Source: Corynebacterium canis (GTDB taxonomy: Bacteria > Actinomycetota > Actinomycetes > Mycobacteriales > Mycobacteriaceae). Taken from it: 64,000 nt of DNA. The position numbers and the translations under genes are program-made. Below, piece after piece: positions 8,809 through 17,300 of this stretch. Under the pieces are notes generated by a model. It was given only the letters and a program-made list of their open reading frames with translations, did no database searches and was not told the origin of the DNA. Each line of letters starts with the position of its first letter. Within the stretch, counting starts at the first letter, position 1. The stretch is taken from positions 2,873,353-2,937,352 of the forward strand of contig NZ_CP047080.1 in the NCBI RefSeq assembly GCF_030408595.1. Direction: 5' to 3'.

Positions 8809-11112
8809 ATGTTTCTTGCGTGGGGGCGCTTCGCCTACCGCTTTCGTCACATCGTGCCGTTTGTGATTATCGGGCTGATCGTGGCCCTATATCTCCTCGC
8901 CGGCACGAAGCTCGGCGAACGTATGAGCCAGGAAGGCTGGGATGATCCCGGTTCTTCCTCGACGCGTGCTGCGCAAATCGAGCAGGAAGTGTTTGGGCGC
9001 GATAACAGAGGCGATGTGCTGTTATTGGTTACGGCCGAGTCGGTGGATGATCCCGCCACCTACGCGGCCGTGGGCAAGCATTTGCAGTCCTTGCAGGCAG
9101 ATCACCCGGATGAGATAGCCCAGATAGATAGTTATTTCGCCACTCCCACCGGCCGCCTGACCACCGAGGACCGGCGCATGGCCTTTGCCACGATCGGCCT
9201 GAAGGGCGAGGGCGAGGATGTGCTGAAGAATTTCCGCAAGGTGGAGGCGGACCTTACCGACGTTGATTTGCCCGACGGCACCATGATTGAAGTTGCGGGT
9301 TCCACGGCGATTGCCGACGCCCTGGACGAGGGCATGGCGGGCGACATCAAGCGCGCCGAACTATACGCCCTCCCCGCGGTGGCGTTGCTTTTGCTCTTTG
9401 TGTTCGGTTCTTTCGTGGCGTCGACAATGCCGCTGATCGTGGGCGTGCTTTCCATTTTGGGTTCACTGGGGGTGTTATCGCTGCTGGCCACGCAGACGCA
9501 GGTGAATGTGTTTGCGCAATCGGTGGTCACGCTGCTGGGGTTGGGCCTGGCCATCGATTACGGTTTGTTTATGGTGTCCCGCTTCCGCGAGGAATTGGAT
9601 TCCGGGGCGCCGGTGAATAGAGCCGTGGCCACCACCACCGCCACGGCCGGGACCACGGTGGTGTTTTCGGCGGGCATGGTGGCGGTGGCGCTCTCGGGGC
9701 TGTTGCTGTTCCCGCAGGCGTTTTTGAAATCGGTGGCCTATGGCGCGATTAGCGCGGTGGGCTTGGCCGCGCTGCTTTCCATTACTGTTTTGCCCTCGCT
9801 GTTTGGCCTGCTGGGAACGAACATCGATAAGGGCATGATCCGCAAACCGAAGAACCGGAGTTCGGATTGGGAAGACACAATTTGGGCGCGCATCCCCACC
9901 TGGGCGATGAAGCACGCCAAAAAGGTGACCTTCCTGGGCGTGGCGCTGCTGGTGTTTTTGACCCTGCCGCTGTTCGGCGTGAAGTTCGGCGGCATCAATG
10001 AGACGTATCTGCCGCCGTCGAATGAGGTGCGGGTGGCGCAGGAGAAGTTTGATGAGAACTTCCCGATCCGCACCGAACCGATCAAATTGGTCATTACCGG
10101 CGCCGACGAGCAGGGCGTGGTGTCGATCTACCAGCAGGCCAGCGCCATCGAGGGTTTGACCGGCGTGTTTGGCGCCAGCCGCCCCACCAAGGAGGGCACT
10201 ACGGTGCTGTCCACGGGCATTGCGAACCGCGCCGACTATGGCCGCGTGGTCAATGAGCTGCGCAAGATCGAGGCCCCGGACAACGTGACTATTTATATAG
10301 GTGGCACCCCGGCGCTGGAGGTGGAGTCCATCGAGGCGTTATTGAGTACCTTGCCGTGGATGTCGTTATATATTGTTGCGGCGACATTTGTGCTCATGGC
10401 CTTGGTGTTTGGCTCGATAATCCTGCCCGCCAAGGCCGTGATCATGACGATCCTGGGGTTGGGCACCACCCTCGGCGTGCTCACCATGATCTTTGTGGAC
10501 GGCCTCGGCTCGGGCATCCTCGGGTTTACCGCCGGCCCCCTCATGAGCCCGGTGCTGGTGCTTATCATGGCGATCGTGTACGGCCTATCCACGGACTACG
10601 AGGTGTTCCTGGTATCCCGCATGGTGGAATCCAGAAACCGCGGCTCCAGCACGGACACGGCGATTAGGTACGGCACCGCCCACACCGGCGGCATTATCAC
10701 CGCCGCCGCGGTGATCATGATCGTGGTGTGCGGCGCCTTCGGCTTCTCCAATATCGTGATGATGAAGTACATCGCCTTCGGCATGATCGTGGCCTTGTTC
10801 CTCGATGCCACGCTGATCCGCATGTTGCTCGTGCCCGCCGTGATGCACCTGCTGCGTGACGATAACTGGTGGGCACCCGCCCCGATCCAGCGCGCCGCGG
10901 AACTCCTAGGCCACGGCGGCCCGCCCACGGCGCGTGAGGTGAAAGAGGTGCCGATGCCGCGCGCCGTCGATACGCAAGAGGAGTTACCCCTCCACAGCGC
11001 CGCAATCGACGACGATGATACCGCCATGCGCGGTGGCCGCAACTCCCGCGACGATGCCGAACTTATCCCGTTCAGCGTATTAATGGCCCGCCACGGGGAG
11101 GGGAGATCATAG
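8809..11112 (+). CDS. MmpL3/CmpL-type RND exporter of trehalose corynomycolates
   Basis: A 767-residue RND-superfamily transporter. Two halves each begin with a membrane helix followed by a periplasmic domain and a block of five helices. Both proton-relay motifs are present: AIDYGLFMVSRFREELD in the first block and STDYEVFLVSRMVESR in the second, each with the Asp-Tyr pair of MmpL3. The C-terminal cytoplasmic tail of about 80 residues is acidic and short, without the long tail of some mycobacterial MmpL3 proteins. It should export trehalose monocorynomycolate made by the pks13 cluster downstream. It is co-directional with trmB and NYN. The next gene appears to start inside its stop codon. Confidence 0.93.
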   Translation: MFLAWGRFAYRFRHIVPFVIIGLIVALYLLAGTKLGERMSQEGWDDPGSSSTRAAQIEQEVFGRDNRGDVLLLVTAESVDDPATYAAVGKHLQSLQADHPDEIAQIDSYFATPTGRLTTEDRRMAFATIGLKGEGEDVLKNFRKVEADLTDVDLPDGTMIEVAGSTAIADALDEGMAGDIKRAELYALPAVALLLLFVFGSFVASTMPLIVGVLSILGSLGVLSLLATQTQVNVFAQSVVTLLGLGLAIDYGLFMVSRFREELDSGAPVNRAVATTTATAGTTVVFSAGMVAVALSGLLLFPQAFLKSVAYGAISAVGLAALLSITVLPSLFGLLGTNIDKGMIRKPKNRSSDWEDTIWARIPTWAMKHAKKVTFLGVALLVFLTLPLFGVKFGGINETYLPPSNEVRVAQEKFDENFPIRTEPIKLVITGADEQGVVSIYQQASAIEGLTGVFGASRPTKEGTTVLSTGIANRADYGRVVNELRKIEAPDNVTIYIGGTPALEVESIEALLSTLPWMSLYIVAATFVLMALVFGSIILPAKAVIMTILGLGTTLGVLTMIFVDGLGSGILGFTAGPLMSPVLVLIMAIVYGLSTDYEVFLVSRMVESRNRGSSTDTAIRYGTAHTGGIITAAAVIMIVVCGAFGFSNIVMMKYIAFGMIVALFLDATLIRMLLVPAVMHLLRDDNWWAPAPIQRAAELLGHGGPPTAREVKEVPMPRAVDTQEELPLHSAAIDDDDTAMRGGRNSRDDAELIPFSVLMARHGEGRS

Positions 11113-12122
11113 CCCGCACCCTGCGCCGCCTGCTGCCGATTATCCTGATCGTCGCCGCACTATGGTTTTTCCGCGGCGAACTCGACCCCGCGGCCGCACT
11201 CGCACATCTGCGCGACGCCGCGGTGATGCCCCTGATCCTCGCGGCCCTGTGCGCGGTGGCCTCGCTCGTGGCCATGGCGGAAGTTATGCGCGTCTTGCTC
11301 GCCGCCGGCGGCACCCACGTTACCCTGCGGCAAACCACCGCCCTCACCTTCGCAGCGAACGCGTTTTCTACCAGCTTTCCGGGCGGCGCCGCAATATCCA
11401 CGGTGATGCAATTCCAGGTGATGCGACGGTGGAAAGCCAGCCCCCTGCTGATCTCGTGGTTTATCGTGTTTTCCGGCGCGCTATCCACCATGTGGCTGAT
11501 CGCCCTGAGCGTCGGCGCCGTAACTTTCCAGCCGGGTTCCATGCTGGCACCGCTCGTGGGTTTGGCGGCGTTGGCCGGCGCGATGTGGTGGGCCACCAAT
11601 CACCCCGAGCCGGTGGCGCGCTTCGTTCGCGTCGCCTTACCGCTGGTGCTTCGGGCGGCGCGTCGAGTGATGCTGCGGCTCGGCCCATTGCGGCACCGCG
11701 CGCCCGTGGTCGATGCCAGCGTAGACACCGTAACCACACATATTTACCAATTGGAGGCGGTGCGGCTGACCAAGTCCCGCTTCGGCTGGGCCGCGTGCTG
11801 TTCCCTGTGCAATTGGCTTTTCGACGCCGCGACCCTCGGCCTTACCCTATGGGCCGTCACCGACGTGGCACCTGCGCCGGGCGCCATCCTCTTGACGTTT
11901 ATCACCGCAAAGATCGTCGGCTCGACGAACCTCACGCCGGGTGGGTTGGGGCCGGTCGAGGGGGCGCTGGTAGGCACCCTGATTGCCACCGGGGTGCACA
12001 GCCCAGACGCGTTGGGGGCGGTGATCCTGTATCGCTTGATCTCGCTGGCCATGATCACGGCGCTCGGGTGGGTGGTATATGCGTTCAGCCCATGGCGTTC
12101 CATGGCCGCCCGGGCGGAGTAA
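11109..12122 (+). CDS. Flippase-like (UPF0104/LPG synthase TM-type) membrane protein; apparent ATA start
   Basis: A polytopic protein with motifs of the lysylphosphatidylglycerol synthase transmembrane/UPF0104 group, including ANAFSTSFPGGAAISTV and TNLTPGGLGPVEGALVG. The first canonical start codons are GTG 11223 and ATG 11226. Reading upstream, the same frame stays open and encodes a further membrane helix (LLPIILIVAALWFF) preceded by basic residues, with no ATG, GTG or TTG. GGAGG at 11097-11101 sits 7 bases before an ATA at 11109 that overlaps the TAG of the exporter gene (ATAG), just where a coupled start is expected. I therefore annotate 337 residues from ATA. The conservative alternative is 299 residues from 11223. 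Function is probably lipid-linked translocation, inferred. Confidence 0.7.
   Translation: MARTLRRLLPIILIVAALWFFRGELDPAAALAHLRDAAVMPLILAALCAVASLVAMAEVMRVLLAAGGTHVTLRQTTALTFAANAFSTSFPGGAAISTVMQFQVMRRWKASPLLISWFIVFSGALSTMWLIALSVGAVTFQPGSMLAPLVGLAALAGAMWWATNHPEPVARFVRVALPLVLRAARRVMLRLGPLRHRAPVVDASVDTVTTHIYQLEAVRLTKSRFGWAACCSLCNWLFDAATLGLTLWAVTDVAPAPGAILLTFITAKIVGSTNLTPGGLGPVEGALVGTLIATGVHSPDALGAVILYRLISLAMITALGWVVYAFSPWRSMAARAE
11816..11828 (+). repeat. Iterated 13-mer GCTTNTCGACGCC, N=T
   Basis: Exact copy within the flippase-like gene, encoding part of LFDAAT. Confidence 0.8.
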
Positions 12123-12132
12123 AGTCCAAGGC

Positions 12133-12471
12133 ATGACACTCGCCCTAGATTTGCTGGCTATCGCGATTTTCGGGCTCCTTGCCAGAGCCGCGCACCAGAC
12201 GCCAGATATGCCCTTTACTTTCCTTGGTTGGTTGGATACCACGTGGCCGTTCGCCCTTGGGGTCCTGCTGGCCCACGCCTTGTTGCGGGTGGCTAGCCTG
12301 CGCCGTGCCGTGGTGGTGTGGCTGACCACCGTGATCGTCGGATTGGGGATTTGGGGCATCCGCCACCAGGCGTTCCCGCATTGGTCGTTTATTATCGTGG
12401 CGTCTTCGATGTCCGCGCTGCTGCTCTTCGGCTGGCGCGGGATTGCCAAATTGATGCGCCGCGCGAAATAG
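12133..12471 (+). CDS. DUF3054 family membrane protein
   Basis: A 112-residue protein with four hydrophobic segments and the family elements WLDTTWPFALGVLLAH and GIWGIRHQAFPHWSFI, typical of DUF3054 proteins of actinobacteria. The ATG at 12133 is 10 bases after the previous stop. An upstream in-frame ATG at 12079 lies within the previous gene. It is the last gene of the trmB operon, followed by a hairpin at 12474. No biochemical function is known for the family. Confidence 0.75.
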   Translation: MTLALDLLAIAIFGLLARAAHQTPDMPFTFLGWLDTTWPFALGVLLAHALLRVASLRRAVVVWLTTVIVGLGIWGIRHQAFPHWSFIIVASSMSALLLFGWRGIAKLMRRAK

Positions 12472-12473
12472 GA

Positions 12474-12506
12474 AAGCACCCGCACCGGTGTGGGTGGCGG
12501 GTGCTT
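12474..12506. terminator. Hairpin between convergent DUF3054 and porA-like genes
   Basis: A 10-bp perfect stem (AAGCACCCGC at 12474-12483 with GCGGGTGCTT at 12497-12506) lies just after the DUF3054 stop and 33 bases after the porA-like stop on the other strand. Neither side has a long U run. It may act as a shared bidirectional terminator. Confidence 0.55.
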
Positions 12507-12538
12507 ATGCGGACTTATATGGCGTCCGTGGGGGGTTG

Positions 12539-12667
12539 TTACCTGTTCAGAGCCTGCAGAAGGTTGAACCACACGACACCGAGGGTGCCAAACACGTCAC
12601 CGAATACGTCGAGCGCTGCGCTCAGCTGAGTCAAGTCACCCTGGGTAGCAACATCAGTATCTTTCAT
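12539..12667 (-). CDS. porA: Small PorA-like cell-wall channel peptide (42 aa)
   Basis: A 42-residue ORF, below usual length cut-offs, with no signal peptide. It starts MKDTDVATQGDLTQLSAAL and ends in a hydrophobic amphipathic stretch, GVVWFNLLQALNR. AAGGTG lies 5 bases before the ATG. Length, lack of signal sequence, acidic N-terminus and helix-forming body match the PorA-type channel peptides of Corynebacterium (about 40-45 residues), which insert into the mycolate outer membrane. Known PorA genes of pathogenic species lie beside accD3/pks13/mmpL genes, as I remember, and this one lies between the exporter operon and accD3. The assignment rests on size, composition and place. It has not been aligned. 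Confidence 0.6.
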   Translation of the reverse strand: MKDTDVATQGDLTQLSAALDVFGDVFGTLGVVWFNLLQALNR

Positions 12668-12745
12668 GATCACCTTAGTCTCGTGGGAAATTCTTACATT
12701 CGGTTGATCGCTCATTGCGTATCGAGCGTTACCTCACACCAAGAA

Positions 12746-12772
12746 TCTATATTCCACAGGTCCCAGCCGCAA
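12746..12772 (-). promoter_or_regulatory. Possible promoter of the porA-like gene
   Basis: On the minus strand TTGCGG (12767-12772) and TATAGA (12746-12751) are 15 bases apart, followed by a leader of about 70 bases before the ATG at 12667. The spacing is short, so this is tentative. Confidence 0.3.
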
Positions 12773-12811
12773 CTTAGGGGCCTAGCTGAAAAGGTATAAA
12801 TTCACACAGGG

Positions 12812-14353
12812 TCACATCGGCATAATGGTGTGCTTCTTGGGGATCACGGGCTCGCGCTTGGTCTCCAATTGCCGCAACGCCTGCCGCAGGGCAACGCGGG
12901 TCTGGTTCGGTTCGATCATCGCGTCGATATACCCACGCTCCGCCGCCACATACGGGCTGGTCATGTTTTCATCGTAGAAATCCATAAAGATCTTCTTTAG
13001 GTATTCCCGCTGCTCCGGCGGGGCGGCGGCAAGCTGCCGGCCTTGGATCATCACCGCGGCGGCGGCGGCACCCATCACGGCCACCTGCGCGGTGGGCCAC
13101 GCTAGGTTAATGTCGCCGGTCAGATTCTTGGAACCCATCACGGCGTACGCGCCACCATATGCCTTGCGCACGATCAGCGAGATCTTGGGCACGGTGGCCT
13201 CCACCACGGAAAAGCCAAGCTTGGCACCGCGGTGGATCAGGCCGACCTTTTCCTGCTGCACGCCGGGCAGATAGCCCGGGGTATCCACCACGAAAATCAG
13301 GGGGACATTGTAGGCGTCGCAAATGCGGATAAACCTGGCGGCCTTATCCGCGGCATCCGCATCAATGCAGCCGGCATAAAACAGCGGTTGGTTGGCTACC
13401 ACGCCCACCGAGCGGCCGTCGATACGCGAAAACGCGGTAATGATGTTCGGGGCGTAGTCGGGCTGCACCTCCAGCACATCATCGTTATCAAAAATGCGCG
13501 TAAGCAGGTCCATCATGTCGTAGGCGGTATTAGTGTCATCCAACATGAAATGGTCCAACGCGAGGTCGCGTTCGGTGGGCTCGTCGGACTCCGCCCAAAA
13601 CACCGGACTCGGCTCGTCGCAGGAGGACGGCAGGTGGTCCAACAGGTCGTGGACATAGGCAAAGGCCTCTTCCTCCGACTCCGCCACATAGGACACATTG
13701 CCGTTCAGCGCCTGCTCGTGCGCGCCGCCGAGCTCCGCGGAGGTAATCACCTCGCCGGTCACCTCGCGGATCACGTCGGGGCCGGTCACATACATCTCCG
13801 CCCGGCCCTCCACGGCCACCACAAAGTCCGTGGTCACCGGGGCGTATACGGCGCCACCGGCGGATTTGCCCATCATGATGGAAATCTGCGGGCTGCGGCC
13901 GGACAGCGGCAATTGGCGGCGGGCGATCTCCGAATACATGGCCAGCGAGGTGACGGCGTCCTGAATGCGGGCGCCGCCGGAGTCTTGGATGCCAATGACG
14001 GGGCAGCCGATCTTGATGGCCATATCCATGACCTCGCACACCTTGCGCCCAAAGGTCACGCCGACGGATCCGCCGTACACCGTTTTATCGTGCGCATACA
14101 CCGCCACTGGTCGACCATCTATGCGACCGTAGCCGGTGACCACACCGTCACCGTATGGGGCGTCCGGTTCGTCGGGGGTTCGCCCCAACGCGCCGATTTC
14201 TACGAAGGATCCGGGATCAAGGAGGCGTTCGATGCGCTGGCGCGGGGTGGTGAGGCCGGCAGCATCGCGCTTTGCCCGGGCACGCTCGCTGCCAGGATCT
14301 TGCGCCTTGGCAAGCCTGGCGCGCAAGTCAGCGAGCTTTTCTGCCGTTGTCAT
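12812..14353 (-). CDS. accD3: Acyl-CoA carboxylase beta subunit AccD3 (AccD4-type)
   Basis: A 513-residue carboxyltransferase subunit, full length. It carboxylates the long-chain acyl-CoA that becomes the alpha-branch extender unit for corynomycolate condensation, working with a biotinylated AccA3-type subunit encoded elsewhere. Visible are the paired oxyanion-hole loops: GIQDSGGARIQDAV with SGRSPQISIMMGKSAGGAVY in the N-half, and FVVDTPGYLPGVQQE with KISLIVRKAYGGAYAVMG in the C-half. The ATG is 3 bases after the pks13 stop, so the two are one transcriptional unit. The last gene downstream on this strand is the porA-like gene. Confidence 0.97.
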   Translation of the reverse strand: MTTAEKLADLRARLAKAQDPGSERARAKRDAAGLTTPRQRIERLLDPGSFVEIGALGRTPDEPDAPYGDGVVTGYGRIDGRPVAVYAHDKTVYGGSVGVTFGRKVCEVMDMAIKIGCPVIGIQDSGGARIQDAVTSLAMYSEIARRQLPLSGRSPQISIMMGKSAGGAVYAPVTTDFVVAVEGRAEMYVTGPDVIREVTGEVITSAELGGAHEQALNGNVSYVAESEEEAFAYVHDLLDHLPSSCDEPSPVFWAESDEPTERDLALDHFMLDDTNTAYDMMDLLTRIFDNDDVLEVQPDYAPNIITAFSRIDGRSVGVVANQPLFYAGCIDADAADKAARFIRICDAYNVPLIFVVDTPGYLPGVQQEKVGLIHRGAKLGFSVVEATVPKISLIVRKAYGGAYAVMGSKNLTGDINLAWPTAQVAVMGAAAAAVMIQGRQLAAAPPEQREYLKKIFMDFYDENMTSPYVAAERGYIDAMIEPNQTRVALRQALRQLETKREPVIPKKHTIMPM

Positions 14354-14356
14354 TCC

Positions 14357-17300
14357 TTAGTTTCCTTCTTGACCAGCCTCGATTTCAGTGAGGCGGCGGC
14401 TAAGGTGTGCGCCGACCGTTCCGATCTCAGGCTCGTCCACGATAGCGAGGTGGTCACCTCGAAGCTGGATAATGTCTAACTGTTTCACGATAGCGGACCA
14501 TCCACCGTCAGCGTGAATGCGGGCGTACCGAGGCTCCAGCTCGATCGCACCGTCGTGCATCCGCTCCGCCCGAAACAGCATGACGGGGGCCTCCACATCG
14601 GCCCAGTTCTCCAGCCGCACTCGGTCAAGAATACGATTGTCCACAAAGCTTGCGCGCTGGTGTTCTAACACGCCCGCGGACAGCCCTTCCGTCTGCGTAT
14701 CCGCATTGGCTAGGAACTCGGCCATCATGGTCAGCAGCGCATCCTCGCCCGCGGTTTCCAGCAGCTCGTACGGAACCGGGAAGTCCAGGTTGTAGGTCTT
14801 CTTGGCAAAGGCGGAGTAGCGTTCCCAGCGCGCCCGGGTTTCCTCGGGGGTATCCGGCACGGCCTCGGCGGGCTGCACCGTATCCAGCAAGGCGATCAGG
14901 GCGACATCCACATCGCTGTGCACCAATTGATGCGCAACCTCGTACGCAAGGGCGCCGCCGAAGCTCCAGCCGCCCAGCACCACCGGGTGGCCGTCGGCGT
15001 AGCTGCGGATCTCATCAAGGTAGGCGGCGGCGCGTTCCGCCAGCGTGCCCTCCAACCGCTCCACGCCATAGACCGGTACGTCTTCTGGCAGGCGTCGCAT
15101 GAGCGGCTGGTACACCACGGAGGAACCGCCCGCCGGATGGAACAGGAATACGGCCGGCTTGGTAGATCCTGCGGGGCGGGCGCGCAGCACGCGGATATTG
15201 CCCTCCACCTCGGTCTCTAGGCCTTCGCGCACGATATTGGCCAGCGCCTCCAGCGTCTCCACTTCGCGTACCTGTTCGACGGTAACGGTGATGCCGCCGC
15301 GATCGGTCAGGCGTTCCGCGATGGCCTCCGCATGTTCGTCGCTCAGTTCGGGCAGTTCGGTGGTCACGCCCGCGACGGCGGCCCCAGTGATTCCCGCCCA
15401 GGTGGCAAAGACGAGGCGTTCCGAGGCGTCACGCGGTGCCACACCCACCGCGGCGCTTTTCGACGCCGCCTTCTCCGGCGCCTCCACCTCCGGCTCGCCC
15501 TTGCCCGCAACAAGGTCCTCCACTTGGCGCACCACATCGGCCACGGAGGCGTCTCGCAACGCCTGCACCTGCAGCGGCGGGATTTGGAAATCGTGTTCGA
15601 TGCGGTTCTTGATGCGCATGCCCATCAGGGAATCCAGCCCGAGATCGATCAGCGGCAATTCACCCGGCAGATCGTCGATGTCATAGCCCATGGATTCCGA
15701 AACGATCGAACGCATGCGCTGCTCCACGGTTTCCCCGGAATCGGGGTCCCAGTGCAGCGCCTCGATTTCCACATCAAGCTCGGTAAACCTCGGGGCCGCC
15801 GGCTGCTCCTGCTTCGCCGCCGGAGCCGGAATGCCGCCGCCGATGGCGGCAAAACCCTCCGCCACCAGCGAGGTAGCATCCCCCATCACGCGATGCACCG
15901 TCACGGAAACGCCGCCAAGGCTGCGATGCGCCACCGTGGTGAGGTCGCCGGAAGGCGGCAACGGGGCGTGCTCCTCCACCGCAACAACGTGGGCTTCGGG
16001 CAGGACGGCGACTGCCGCGGCGTCGATAAGCGCCTCAGCGGAAGGCACCTGCTCGGCGAGCGCGCTAAACGCCACGGAACCATCGGGCAGGTTCACGCGA
16101 TGCCCCGGCAAGGACACGTTTTGGGAGGAAGGCCGCGCGGCAGTCCAATACCGCTGGCGCTTCCACGTCACCCCCGGCGTCTCCGCGCGGACCCCGGAGC
16201 CCACCAGCAAATCCAGGTTAATGGGCTGGCCCACCACATACAGCTTGGCCAGCAGGTCACGCAGCGAATCGGAGGGCGAAACCTTGCGCTTAAGCGTATA
16301 CAGCAGCTGCGCGTCGCCCTTGCCCACCGAAAACGCGGTGTTCATCATGCCCATGAGCGCCACCGGGTTCGGGCTGACCTCCACAAGCATGTCGTGGCCG
16401 GCCGCGAACGCCGCCGTCGTGGCCTCAAGGAACCACACGGAACCGCGGGTGCAGCGCAACCAATAATCGGAATCGTGCACCACGGAACCCGCCGGGTACA
16501 CCACGCCCTTATCCACCGAACTAAACAGCGGTATCCGCAACGGTTGGGCTTCGATCCCGGCGGTTTCTGCGGCCAGCTCGCCGAGCAGCGGATCCACGGC
16601 GCTGGTGTGGCCCGCGCCCTTCACATTAAGCAGCCGCGCAAACTTCTGTTCGGCCTCCAGCTTGGCCACCAGCTTCACCACGGCCTCGCGCGGACCGCCG
16701 ATCGTGGTCATGCCCGGGCCCGCGTATACGGCCGGTTCGATGCCCTCGTATTCGGGGTTTTCCGCGATAAACGCGTCGAGGTCGGCGGCGGCGAATTCCA
16801 CCACGGCCATGGCGCCGAGCTGATCCTCCGGCAGGGAGTTTTCGCCCTCGCCCATCAGCCGGGAGCGGTGGCAGGCCACCCGCATGGCGTCCTGCGCGCT
16901 CAGCCCGCCCGCCGCGTACGCCGCGGCGATTTCGCCCATGGACATGCCCAACACGGCCGCCGGGCGGGCGCCAAAGTGTGCGAGCAGGTCGGTGAGCGCG
17001 ATCTGGATCGCGGTGATGCCTACCTGCGCGGTCTCGGTATTGTACGTTTGTTCGTCATCCTCGATGATCTCGAGCAGCGACCAGCCGGATTCCAGCTGGA
17101 TCTCCATATCGAGTTCCGTCAGGCGCTCCCGGAAGAATTTCGAGGTATGCAGCAGCTCCTTGGCCATCTTGCGGTGCTGCGCGCCAAAGCCGGAATACAC
17201 GAACACAGGCCCATGCGCGGGCGGGGCGTCCGCTACCTGAATCCCGGCGCTCTTCTTGCCTTCCGCAACGATACGCAGGCGTTTTATCGCCTCCTCCACG

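Noticed and set aside
11162..12136. 324-codon alternative frame across the flippase-like gene
   Set aside because: The product is Arg/Gly/Pro-rich without membrane segments, whereas the chosen frame gives a clean polytopic protein with family motifs.
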